Below, in pieces: positions 6,164-12,251 of a stretch of DNA of 12,251 nucleotides. A model generated the notes under the pieces. It made no database searches. It was not told the DNA's origin and saw nothing but the letters and a program-made list of their open reading frames with translations. Location of the stretch: positions 1-12,251 of the forward strand of contig URYW01000052.1 in NCBI GenBank assembly GCA_900552145.1, written 5' to 3'. Position 1 is the first letter of the stretch; each line of letters begins with the position of its first letter. Source of the DNA: an uncultured Collinsella sp. GTDB lineage: Bacteria; Actinomycetota; Coriobacteriia; Coriobacteriales; Coriobacteriaceae. Both the position numbers and the translations under genes were made by a program.

Positions 6164-6240
6164 TGGTAGCCCGTACCAGATTCGAACTGGTGATCTCCGC
6201 CTTGAGAGGGCGGCGTCCTAAACCGCTAGACGAACGGGCC
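6164..6240 (-). tRNA. tRNA-Glu (anticodon CTC)
   Basis: The full cloverleaf can be drawn on the minus strand. The acceptor GGCCCGT pairs with ACGGGCT (first pair G-U). The anticodon stem CCGCC/GGCGG encloses CTCTCAA, giving anticodon CTC (codon GAG). The T arm is ACCAG-TTCGAAT-CTGGT. The discriminator is A, and CCA is encoded (TGG at 6164-6166 on the plus strand). It is the second tRNA of a two-gene unit, 17 bp after tRNA-Gln. Confidence 0.97.
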
Positions 6241-6257
6241 ATATGTAGCAAATGCAA

Positions 6258-6331
6258 TGGCTGGGATGGAGGGAGTCGAACCCCCATTGACGGAACCAGA
6301 ATCCGCTGTCCTGCCATTAGACGACATCCCA
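6258..6331 (-). tRNA. tRNA-Gln (anticodon CTG)
   Basis: The acceptor TGGGATG pairs with CATCCCA. The anticodon stem GCGGA/TCCGT encloses TTCTGGT, giving anticodon CTG (codon CAG). The T loop is TTCGACT, the discriminator is G, and CCA is encoded (TGG at 6258-6260 on the plus strand). It is the first gene of the tRNA pair and begins about 38 bases after the predicted transcription start. Confidence 0.97.
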
Positions 6332-6375
6332 ATGACTGCATCGCTGCGCTCGGCTGTGCCTTTGCGCAAGAAAGA

Positions 6376-6404
6376 AATATACGGGAAGTCTCGCCGTGAC
6401 GCAA
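6376..6404 (-). promoter_or_regulatory. Promoter of the tRNA-Gln/tRNA-Glu unit
   Basis: On the minus strand a -35 box TTGCGT (6399-6404) and a -10 box TATATT (6376-6381) are separated by the ideal 17 bp. Its placement 45 bp ahead of the first tRNA and the lack of any other gene between support it. Confidence 0.75.
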
Positions 6405-6407
6405 GCC

Positions 6408-6450
6408 CCAATTTTGACTTTTTTGAAATTCAGTCAAATTGGCCTAATTT
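6408..6450 (+). promoter_or_regulatory. Dyad and possible plus-strand promoter for the gene at 6608
   Basis: CCAATTTTGACT (6408-6419) faces AGTCAAATTGG (6432-6442) with a one-base bulge. A plausible plus-strand promoter overlaps it: -35 TTGAAA (6423-6428), a 16-bp spacer, and -10 TAATTT (6445-6450). The dyad also abuts the -35 box of the divergent tRNA promoter. A protein bound here could affect both directions, or the dyad may be an AT-rich coincidence. The leader to the gene would be about 150 bases and contains a 7-bp stem GCGGTAG/CTACCGC (6512-6518 and 6539-6545). Confidence 0.35.
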
Positions 6451-6607
6451 AGTCCAACCCGTGAAGGACCTGTGAAGCCAACCGCTGTACACGAAGGGCA
6501 AAACGCCGCGAGCGGTAGCCGTCAACCGTTGGCAGATTCTACCGCGAAAACGATAGCACCAGGCAACACAATCGAAGTATCAATGATCACGTAGATATCG
6601 AGGCGCC

Positions 6608-7018
6608 ATGGACGAAGAGCTTGATTACCTATGGGAGACCCTGGGCCTCGAGATCACTGTCGACCTTTGGCCCGAACGGGACAAAATTCACCCCACGTTA
6701 CGCCCCGCCATTACTGTGGTGCAGGCAAAATACCGCCGTGCATCCTTTTTGATCATGCGGATGTCATGGCACGCGGGACTCCCCGACCTTAAGCGAATCC
6801 AGGCAAGCCTCGTCGAGCTGTCCGGCATGCCGACCGTCATATCCGAGGCGCACCTGGAGCAGCGCCAGCGCGAGCGACTGCAACAGCAGCGGATTCCCTT
6901 TATCTGCCCCGGCGTTCAGGCATATCTGCCCTTTATGGACGAGGAGTACTGGAGCGGCAAGCCCAACAAACACGTAAAGGTCTACGATCCACACGAATGG
7001 GCGCAGCTGGCGGACTGA
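6608..7018 (+). CDS. Small orphan protein resembling the N-terminal domain of some MarR-annotated regulators
   Basis: This 136-residue cytosolic protein has no signal peptide or membrane segment. Its middle and end read LKRIQASLVELSGMPTVISEAHLEQRQRERLQQQRIPFICPGVQAYLPFM. From memory, this pattern (partner helix, then RQRERL..RIPFI.PG.Q.YLPF) occurs in Firmicutes proteins annotated as MarR-type winged-helix regulators, ahead of the winged helix. Here the protein ends 25 residues later (EWAQLAD), and I see no DNA-binding helix-turn-helix in it or downstream. It may be a standalone sensor domain, or the remains of a longer gene cut short near the palindromic array that begins 18 bp after the stop. 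The start at 6608 has only a weak GAGG site. The function is unknown. Confidence 0.7.
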   Translation: MDEELDYLWETLGLEITVDLWPERDKIHPTLRPAITVVQAKYRRASFLIMRMSWHAGLPDLKRIQASLVELSGMPTVISEAHLEQRQRERLQQQRIPFICPGVQAYLPFMDEEYWSGKPNKHVKVYDPHEWAQLAD

Positions 7019-7035
7019 CTGGGGCAGGCCCGCCG

Positions 7036-7209
7036 GCGGAAAGTGCGTCCCAGATCTCAAGCTCAAACTGGTCCCCACTTTCCCGTCGAGCCCTCAAACG
7101 GAAACCGTGTCCCACAATCGAAGCTCAGAATGGGACGTGCTTTCCGCAACCGGCCACTTTGGGAAAGTGCATCCCATTCTGGAAGCGAATTCCGGGTCGC
7201 ACTTTCCGC
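7036..7209 (+). repeat. Array of three palindromic units with an exact 62-bp period (family B)
   Basis: Each unit has 17-bp arms close to GCGGAAAGTGCGTCCCA and its complement, a loop of exactly 16 nt, and a 12-bp linker to the next. The arms lie at 7036-7052/7069-7085, 7098-7114/7131-7147 and 7160-7176/7193-7209, so the centres are 62 bp apart both times. The arms within a unit are imperfect (a few mismatches each), but the core GGAAA...TCCCA and its mirror ...CTTTCC recur. The loop shares AAGC at positions 7-10 in all three. The array fills the space between the ends of two converging genes (7018 and 7215) and has no sequence in common with family A. Confidence 0.85.
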
Positions 7210-7214
7210 AGCCG

Positions 7215-7574
7215 CTACAGCAACGCCTCAGCCCAAGCCGCTTCCCTAAAGCCGGGAATCGCAAAGTCGTCGCCCACCAGCAGCGGACGCTTGACCAGCA
7301 TACCGTCGGTCGCCAGCAGCTCGTAGCACTCCCGATCCGTCATGCCCGCATCCACACGCGCCTTCAGGCCCAGCTCTCGATATTTCATGCCCGACGAATT
7401 AAAGAAGCGCCGCACCGGCAGCCCCGAACGAGCAATCCAGGTCGCAAGCTCATCAGCCGCGGGATTGTCCAAAACGATATCGCGGTCGATATACTCTACC
7501 CCATGTTCGTCCAGCCATGCCTTGGCCTTCTTACAGGTCGAGCACTTGGGATATTCAACAAACAGTACGGTCAT
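7215..7574 (-). CDS. ArsC/Spx-family thioredoxin-fold protein
   Basis: The product has 119 residues, typical for the arsenate reductase-related (ArsC/Spx/MgsR) family. It shows the N-terminal redox motif CSTC (Cys11-Cys14) after FVEYPK, and the family's KRP block at residues 95-97 in GMLVKRPLLV, which contributes the substrate or anion-site Arg and a cis-Pro. The CxxC form with this spacing is shared by Spx-like regulators and by ArsC-like reductases, so either a redox-sensing RNA polymerase partner or a reductase is possible. No arsenic-resistance gene is nearby, which argues against a dedicated arsenate reductase. The start at 7574 follows GGAGGA. The gene lies 92 bp after mupG on the same strand. 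Confidence 0.85.
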   Translation of the reverse strand: MTVLFVEYPKCSTCKKAKAWLDEHGVEYIDRDIVLDNPAADELATWIARSGLPVRRFFNSSGMKYRELGLKARVDAGMTDRECYELLATDGMLVKRPLLVGDDFAIPGFREAAWAEALL

Positions 7575-7666
7575 GGGAATCCTCCGAATATAGATCGGCC
7601 AACGCAGGCACACGCCACACGAGGCGCCTTCGTATGATGGGCCAATTGTAGCCCACGGGTCACACG

Positions 7667-8719
7667 CTAAACGAACCGTACCCCGAATCCGCGTTTGATG
7701 AACGGCAGCAGCTCCATTGCCTCGGGCGTGATATGGCCCGCAACGTTCATGCGCTCGTCACCGGGAAGATCGACCCGCGCAATCTCAAGCTCGCCTTCGT
7801 AGCGCCCATATCCGCTATTGCTCACAGCGATCGACCCAGCCTTTCGCGGCAGGCCGGCTCCGGCATCCGTCGGCACGGAATCCGGCTTATGCGTCGTACG
7901 TGACTCCTGAGACCTAAAGATGAGAACGCTCGAGTCGGGCCGGTCGTGATGAATCTGCCCGCGCACATAGGCATAACCGGGCTCAAGCTCACATTGCAGG
8001 TCCACGTATCCGGCGGAAACTTGAGCAAACTGCGCCCAGCCCGCATCGGATAGATCGGGGTCGCCGACCAACACAATGTCGCAATCGGCGCCATGTGCAA
8101 GCTCAAGCATATTGAGAGCAACCTTTGACGCGCGACCGCGCTGCGCCTCGACCGTCGGCAGTCCCTCGAATACCGGCCCGCGAACGTTAGCATCACCCGG
8201 CACAAAAGCCATGATTTCGAATCCAAGCGCCGCAAGACGAAGATTCGTCCGAGCAACATCTTCAAGAGCTAAACCGGTATAAGGCTTGGGGTAAAAATTG
8301 TGGCAGGCGGCAAAACGAGTCACATCGGCACCGGCCTCACGCCACGATGCGATTTCATCAGAACTCACCGTCGATGCATTGACCACAATGTGAAATACAC
8401 CGGACAGCTCCGCGACCCGCTGGGCGCTAAAGCCATAGTCCAAACGAAGGTATTCCAACCCCAGATCGCGCAGGTCCTCGATGCGCTCAAGCCCGAGCAA
8501 ATCGCACGTGCGAGGCCCCACATCGGCAATGAGCGCAATGCCGCGGGCGGAAAGCAGCGACAGCACATGACGGACCTTATCGGCATACGCCGCTCCCCCA
8601 TCCTCGGGAATATGCAGCGAGGTGAACGCATAGCGCGCACCCGCCGCGGCACCACGCTCAATCGTCCGCTCAATATCCTGCAGAGGGCTGGAAAGATAAA
8701 TTGAAATACCCGTTTTCAC
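7667..8719 (-). CDS. mupG: MupG-type 6-phospho-N-acetylmuramidase (DUF871 family)
   Basis: The 350-residue product matches the DUF871 family. It has the N-terminal barrel start GISIYLSS with FTSLHIPEDGG, LIADVGPRT, LRLDYGFS, NAST and CHNFYPKPYTGL up to about residue 155, then FVPGD and the smaller C-terminal domain from about residue 240. Staphylococcus aureus MupG of this family hydrolyses MurNAc-6-phosphate-GlcNAc in the cytosol. Its place after murR-murQ-murP supports the same role here: splitting the disaccharide that MurP brings in, so that MurQ can act. The start is GTG at 8719 behind AAAGGAG. The site lies directly after a terminator hairpin with six T (8736-8769), so expression probably depends on read-through. 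Substrate assignment is inferred from family and context. Confidence 0.88.
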   Translation of the reverse strand: MKTGISIYLSSPLQDIERTIERGAAAGARYAFTSLHIPEDGGAAYADKVRHVLSLLSARGIALIADVGPRTCDLLGLERIEDLRDLGLEYLRLDYGFSAQRVAELSGVFHIVVNASTVSSDEIASWREAGADVTRFAACHNFYPKPYTGLALEDVARTNLRLAALGFEIMAFVPGDANVRGPVFEGLPTVEAQRGRASKVALNMLELAHGADCDIVLVGDPDLSDAGWAQFAQVSAGYVDLQCELEPGYAYVRGQIHHDRPDSSVLIFRSQESRTTHKPDSVPTDAGAGLPRKAGSIAVSNSGYGRYEGELEIARVDLPGDERMNVAGHITPEAMELLPFIKRGFGVRFV

Positions 8720-8735
8720 GCTTTAACGCTCCTTT

Positions 8736-8769
8736 AAAAAAGGCCGGCGGAGCAGCTAGCCCCGCCGGC
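8736..8769 (-). terminator. Intra-operon terminator or attenuator directly before mupG
   Basis: On the minus strand GCCGGCGG (8762-8769), an 11-nt loop and CCGCCGGC (8743-8750) form a perfect 8-bp GC-rich stem followed by CCTTTTTT and at once by the mupG ribosome binding site AAAGGAG. The T-tract can itself pair with the site (CCTTT-TTT-AAAGG). There is no room for a promoter between the hairpin and mupG, so mupG needs transcripts that read through. Confidence 0.8.
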
Positions 8770-8836
8770 ACAACCATAACATCAAGAAATCTGCCGCGCG
8801 CCGCGAACCCCGAGCAACACGGCTCGCGATATCAAA

Positions 8837-10267
8837 CTACTCGCCAAAGAACTCGTTGATCTTCTGCTCGTCGACGCCAAAGAACCACGTCAGGACAAAG
8901 CCGGCGGCATAGGCAAGCAGCATAGCGGCAACGTAGCCGAGCTGCTGGCCAGGAACGACGATCAGCAGGCCAAACAGACCGGAAACACCCTGAGAAACCG
9001 TGCCGATGTGAAGCAGCGCCGCGAGCGCGCCGCCAAATCCGGCACCCAGGCAGGCCGTCACAAACGGACGAACGAGCGGCAGCGTAACAGCATACATCAG
9101 AGGCTCTCCCACACCCAGGATTCCAACGGGAATGGACTCTGCGACGTACTTCTTGAGCTTGGCGTTCTTGGTCTTAAAGTACAGCGCCAAACCGGCACCG
9201 ACCTGGCCGCCGCCAGCCATCATAAGGATGGGAAGCAGGTAATTGATACCCTTGGTAGCGCCGTCGGGATCGTTGAGCATAGCGTGGATCGGCGTGAGCG
9301 CCTGATGCAGGCCGACGGAAACCAGCGGCAAGAAGCCTGCCGACAGGATATAGCCGCCCAGGACGCCCAGCTTCTCGAAGATAAAGGTCAAAACGCTAAA
9401 GATGGCAGTCGTCAGCCATGCGCCAACCGGCTGGATGACGAGCAGCAGAGCATAGGCGCCGATGATGAGCACCAGCAGCGGAGACAAGAACGTGTCGAGT
9501 GCGTTGGGCATAACCTTGCGAATCTGACGCTCCATCCAGGCAAAAAATGCGCCAGCGATGAGAGCCGCGATCATGCCGCCCGCTGCGGGGTTGTACTGCG
9601 CATTGGTGAGCGGCAGCAGAATGGCAGTGGCAGGATCAGCCGCGCCAGGCGCAAGCAGGGGCATGGCACTGTTGGCGATACACATCATGCCGGCGATGCC
9701 GCCCAGCGCAGCGGAGCCACCAAACTCACGTGCCGCGTTATAGCCCACCAAGATGGGCAGATAGGCAAACAGGGCCCAGCCCATGGAACGAATGCCCTGG
9801 TACCACCACTCGCCTGCAAGCGCGCCTGCCGTCGAGACGTTAATGACGTTGCAGATACCGTTGATGAGGCCAGCCGCAATGATGCCGGGAAGCAGGGCGA
9901 CGAAGACATTGGAAATCTTCTTGAGGAAGGCCTGAACCGGCTTGGACTCGTACTTGGCTTTCTGCGCGGCCTTGTTTGTGGCCGCAGCGTCAACCACGCT
10001 CTCGTCGGCAACGCCTTTCGCAAGGCCGGTGAGCTTGGAGAACTCCTCGAGCACCTTATTCACCTTGCCCGGACCCAGCACGATCTGCATCGTGTCGTCC
10101 TCGACCAGGCCCATCACGCCGTCGAGCGCCTTAATACCCTCCGTGTCGACGTTGCCCGTGTCTTTGACGGTCACGCGCAGGCGCGTCATGCACGCCGCGT
10201 TTGCGAGCACGTTGTCTTTACCGCCCAAAAGGTCCAGCAGCTTTTGAGCCAGCTCTTTGTTCGTCAT
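8837..10267 (-). CDS. murP: PTS transporter MurP, EIIBC for N-acetylmuramic acid
   Basis: This inner-membrane permease imports and phosphorylates MurNAc, or the disaccharide MurNAc-GlcNAc, at the 6-position. It has 476 residues. The EIIB domain (about 1-90) contains the phosphorylated Cys26 in NAACMTRLRV. A linker follows, then an EIIC domain from about residue 115 to 465 with about ten hydrophobic segments. The EIIC motif GILGVGEPLMY is at residues 382-392 and GLHQALTPIHAM at 319-330. There is no EIIA domain, so it must take phosphate from a separate glucose-type EIIA, as E. coli MurP does. The start at 10267 follows GGAGGAG. It lies 57 bp after murQ and 117 bp before mupG. The sugar specificity rests on the murQ and mupG neighbours. 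Confidence 0.93.
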   Translation of the reverse strand: MTNKELAQKLLDLLGGKDNVLANAACMTRLRVTVKDTGNVDTEGIKALDGVMGLVEDDTMQIVLGPGKVNKVLEEFSKLTGLAKGVADESVVDAAATNKAAQKAKYESKPVQAFLKKISNVFVALLPGIIAAGLINGICNVINVSTAGALAGEWWYQGIRSMGWALFAYLPILVGYNAAREFGGSAALGGIAGMMCIANSAMPLLAPGAADPATAILLPLTNAQYNPAAGGMIAALIAGAFFAWMERQIRKVMPNALDTFLSPLLVLIIGAYALLLVIQPVGAWLTTAIFSVLTFIFEKLGVLGGYILSAGFLPLVSVGLHQALTPIHAMLNDPDGATKGINYLLPILMMAGGGQVGAGLALYFKTKNAKLKKYVAESIPVGILGVGEPLMYAVTLPLVRPFVTACLGAGFGGALAALLHIGTVSQGVSGLFGLLIVVPGQQLGYVAAMLLAYAAGFVLTWFFGVDEQKINEFFGE

Positions 10268-10324
10268 AACTCCTCCTTGTATTGGGTATCTCGTCTAGAT
10301 GTCATATCAGCTCACGCCGTGCAC

Positions 10325-11248
<924 letters not shown>

Positions 11249-11258
11249 TTCATTCACC

Positions 11259-12110
11259 TCATCTTTCCTGTTTCTCGATGTAGTTTTGCTTAATGACATG
11301 CGTCGCCCGTTCGTAGTCACTGGCAACGTAAGCAGCGTACAGGGCATCGACAACCATAAGCTGGGCCATACGCGAAGCCATGGCACCGCTGCGGACCAAG
11401 GGTTCACTCGCAGCGACGCCGAGCACGGCATCGGCCATGGTGGCAAGCTTGGATGATCCATCTACTTTGGTAACGGCCACGACGGGACAGTTGTGACGTT
11501 GAGCCTCGGCGGTGCAGTCCAGCACCTCTTGCGTCAAGCCCGAGTAGCTAAAGGCGATTGCCATATCGCCCTCATGCATGTTCTTGGCACACAAGAGCTG
11601 ATCATGCCAGTCGTCGTACAGATGGCACTCTTTGTCGACACGCATGAGCTTTTGCGCCAGATCGTGCGCGACCAAACGAGAGGCACCAATACCGAACAGA
11701 TTGACCGCACGTGCCCGCTTAAGACGGGCCGCGCATCGCTCCAAGACGGTGTAATCGAGCGTTCGCGCCGTCGCCTCGATCGTACGCACGTTGCTTTTCA
11801 TCACCTTCCCCACGATACGTTCGACGCTGTCATCCATGGAGATGTCCTCGAGGGCTACGTCTTTCTTGTCACCTAAGAGCGCCAGCTCGGCAATCAGTTC
11901 GCGCTGGAACTCCTTGTAGCCCGCAAAACCCAAACGCTTGCAAAAGCGCAAAATGCTCGAGGGCGAGGAGAACGTGACATCGGCAAGACCGCGGACGGAC
12001 AGCCCGACCACCTCGTGCGGATGAGCGCTTACATATGCGATGACATTGCGTTCCGCCGGGCTCGCGCTGAGCTCACGCTCGCGAAGCCGCAAAAGCAATC
12101 CGTTTGCCAT
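11259..12110 (-). CDS. murR: RpiR-family regulator, probable MurR
   Basis: This 283-residue transcription factor has an N-terminal RpiR-type helix-turn-helix (about 20-75, including LSVRGLADVTFSSPSSILRFCKRLGFAGYKEFQREL). A C-terminal SIS sugar-phosphate-binding domain spans about 120-250 (VNLFGIGASRLVAHDLAQKL, then AIAFSYSGLTQEVLD). In E. coli, MurR represses murQP and responds to MurNAc-6-phosphate; the same is likely here given the adjacent murQ, but a GlcNAc-6-phosphate response or activation is possible. ATG at 12110 is chosen because GGAGG lies eight bases upstream; a GTG at 12119 would overlap that site. Two palindromes upstream (12145-12157 and 12177-12195) are candidate operators. Confidence 0.9.
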   Translation of the reverse strand: MANGLLLRLRERELSASPAERNVIAYVSAHPHEVVGLSVRGLADVTFSSPSSILRFCKRLGFAGYKEFQRELIAELALLGDKKDVALEDISMDDSVERIVGKVMKSNVRTIEATARTLDYTVLERCAARLKRARAVNLFGIGASRLVAHDLAQKLMRVDKECHLYDDWHDQLLCAKNMHEGDMAIAFSYSGLTQEVLDCTAEAQRHNCPVVAVTKVDGSSKLATMADAVLGVAASEPLVRSGAMASRMAQLMVVDALYAAYVASDYERATHVIKQNYIEKQER

Positions 12111-12144
12111 CTCAAACACCTCCGTTGAGAAGAATTAAAGACCA

Positions 12145-12157
12145 ACGAACGATTCGT
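12145..12157. promoter_or_regulatory. Perfect 13-bp palindrome upstream of murR
   Basis: ACGAACGATTCGT is a 5-3-5 inverted repeat 35 bp before the murR start codon. Its position in the leader or near the transcription start suits a repressor site for MurR, but no known consensus was matched. Confidence 0.35.
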
Positions 12158-12176
12158 ACCGGATACAAACAGCTTT

Positions 12177-12195
12177 TGCGGTACATTGTGCCGCA
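12177..12195. promoter_or_regulatory. 19-bp near-perfect palindrome upstream of murR, candidate operator
   Basis: Read on the minus strand, TGCGGCACAATGTACCGCA pairs 9-1-9 with a single mismatched pair. It lies 67-85 bp upstream of the murR start, where a promoter -35 region could be (a TTGTAT on the minus strand lies shortly downstream). This length and symmetry fit an RpiR-family dimer site better than the shorter palindrome nearby. Confidence 0.4.
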
Positions 12196-12209
12196 TCGTG
12201 GCGCACAAA

Positions 12210-12233
12210 GGGCGAGCGTTCTACCGCTCGCCC
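12210..12233 (-). terminator. Possible terminator of a gene beyond the right edge
   Basis: GGGCGAGCG (12210-12218) and CGCTCGCCC (12225-12233) form a perfect 9-bp stem with a six-base loop. On the minus strand only three T follow, so it would be a weak terminator. It would insulate the mur operon from whatever lies to the right. Confidence 0.5.
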
Positions 12234-12251
12234 CTCAAATCCGACCGCTCG

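Noticed and set aside
7215..7574. Arsenate resistance gene arsC
   Set aside because: The fold fits, but no arsR, arsB or acr3 is nearby and Spx-like proteins share the same CxxC and KRP features, so only a family-level call is made.

Overview
The window looks like chromosomal DNA from a high-GC, gut-type actinobacterium of the Coriobacteriia, most likely Collinsella or a close relative. This is inferred from GC-rich codon use, strong AGGAGG-like ribosome binding sites, tRNA genes with encoded CCA ends, and a mix of actinobacterial housekeeping genes with PTS sugar transport. It was not checked by any search. Most genes lie on the minus strand. Only gpmA, mntH and one small orphan gene are on the plus strand.

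Layout, left to right. Positions 1-955 (minus) hold a partial reading frame that starts as the glutaminase domain of glutamate synthase (GltB) and switches in frame, near position 160, to the C-terminal part of the isoprenoid enzyme IspD; this is either a rearrangement or an assembly chimera. Positions 956-1492 contain no intact gene but carry a short gene-tail-like remnant and three palindromic repeats spaced exactly 80 bp apart. Then come gpmA (glycolytic phosphoglycerate mutase) and mntH (Nramp metal importer) on the plus strand. A decayed fourth copy of the palindrome follows. A rubredoxin and a flavin reductase-like protein come next (minus); together they match the two halves of the high-molecular-weight rubredoxin (Hrb) known as one fused protein in acetogens. 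A 22-bp-armed inverted repeat and a terminator lie before smpB, which is translationally coupled to a TPR-protein gene. Two tRNA genes (Glu-CTC and Gln-CTG) share a good promoter and a terminator.

The plus-strand gene at 6608-7018 resembles a domain usually found in front of a winged helix, but has no helix-turn-helix. It is followed by a second, unrelated palindromic array, three copies spaced exactly 62 bp apart. After an ArsC/Spx-family gene comes the main pathway of the window, a minus-strand cluster murR-murQ-murP-mupG. MurP imports and phosphorylates MurNAc or MurNAc-GlcNAc. MupG would split the phosphorylated disaccharide inside the cell. MurQ converts MurNAc-6-phosphate to GlcNAc-6-phosphate and D-lactate, and MurR is the sugar-phosphate-sensing regulator. 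A strong terminator hairpin lies directly before the mupG ribosome binding site, and two operator-like palindromes lie upstream of murR.

The features I would look at first are the gltB-ispD junction, the two fixed-period palindromic arrays and the mupG attenuator-like site. I found no phage, transposase, CRISPR or defence genes.
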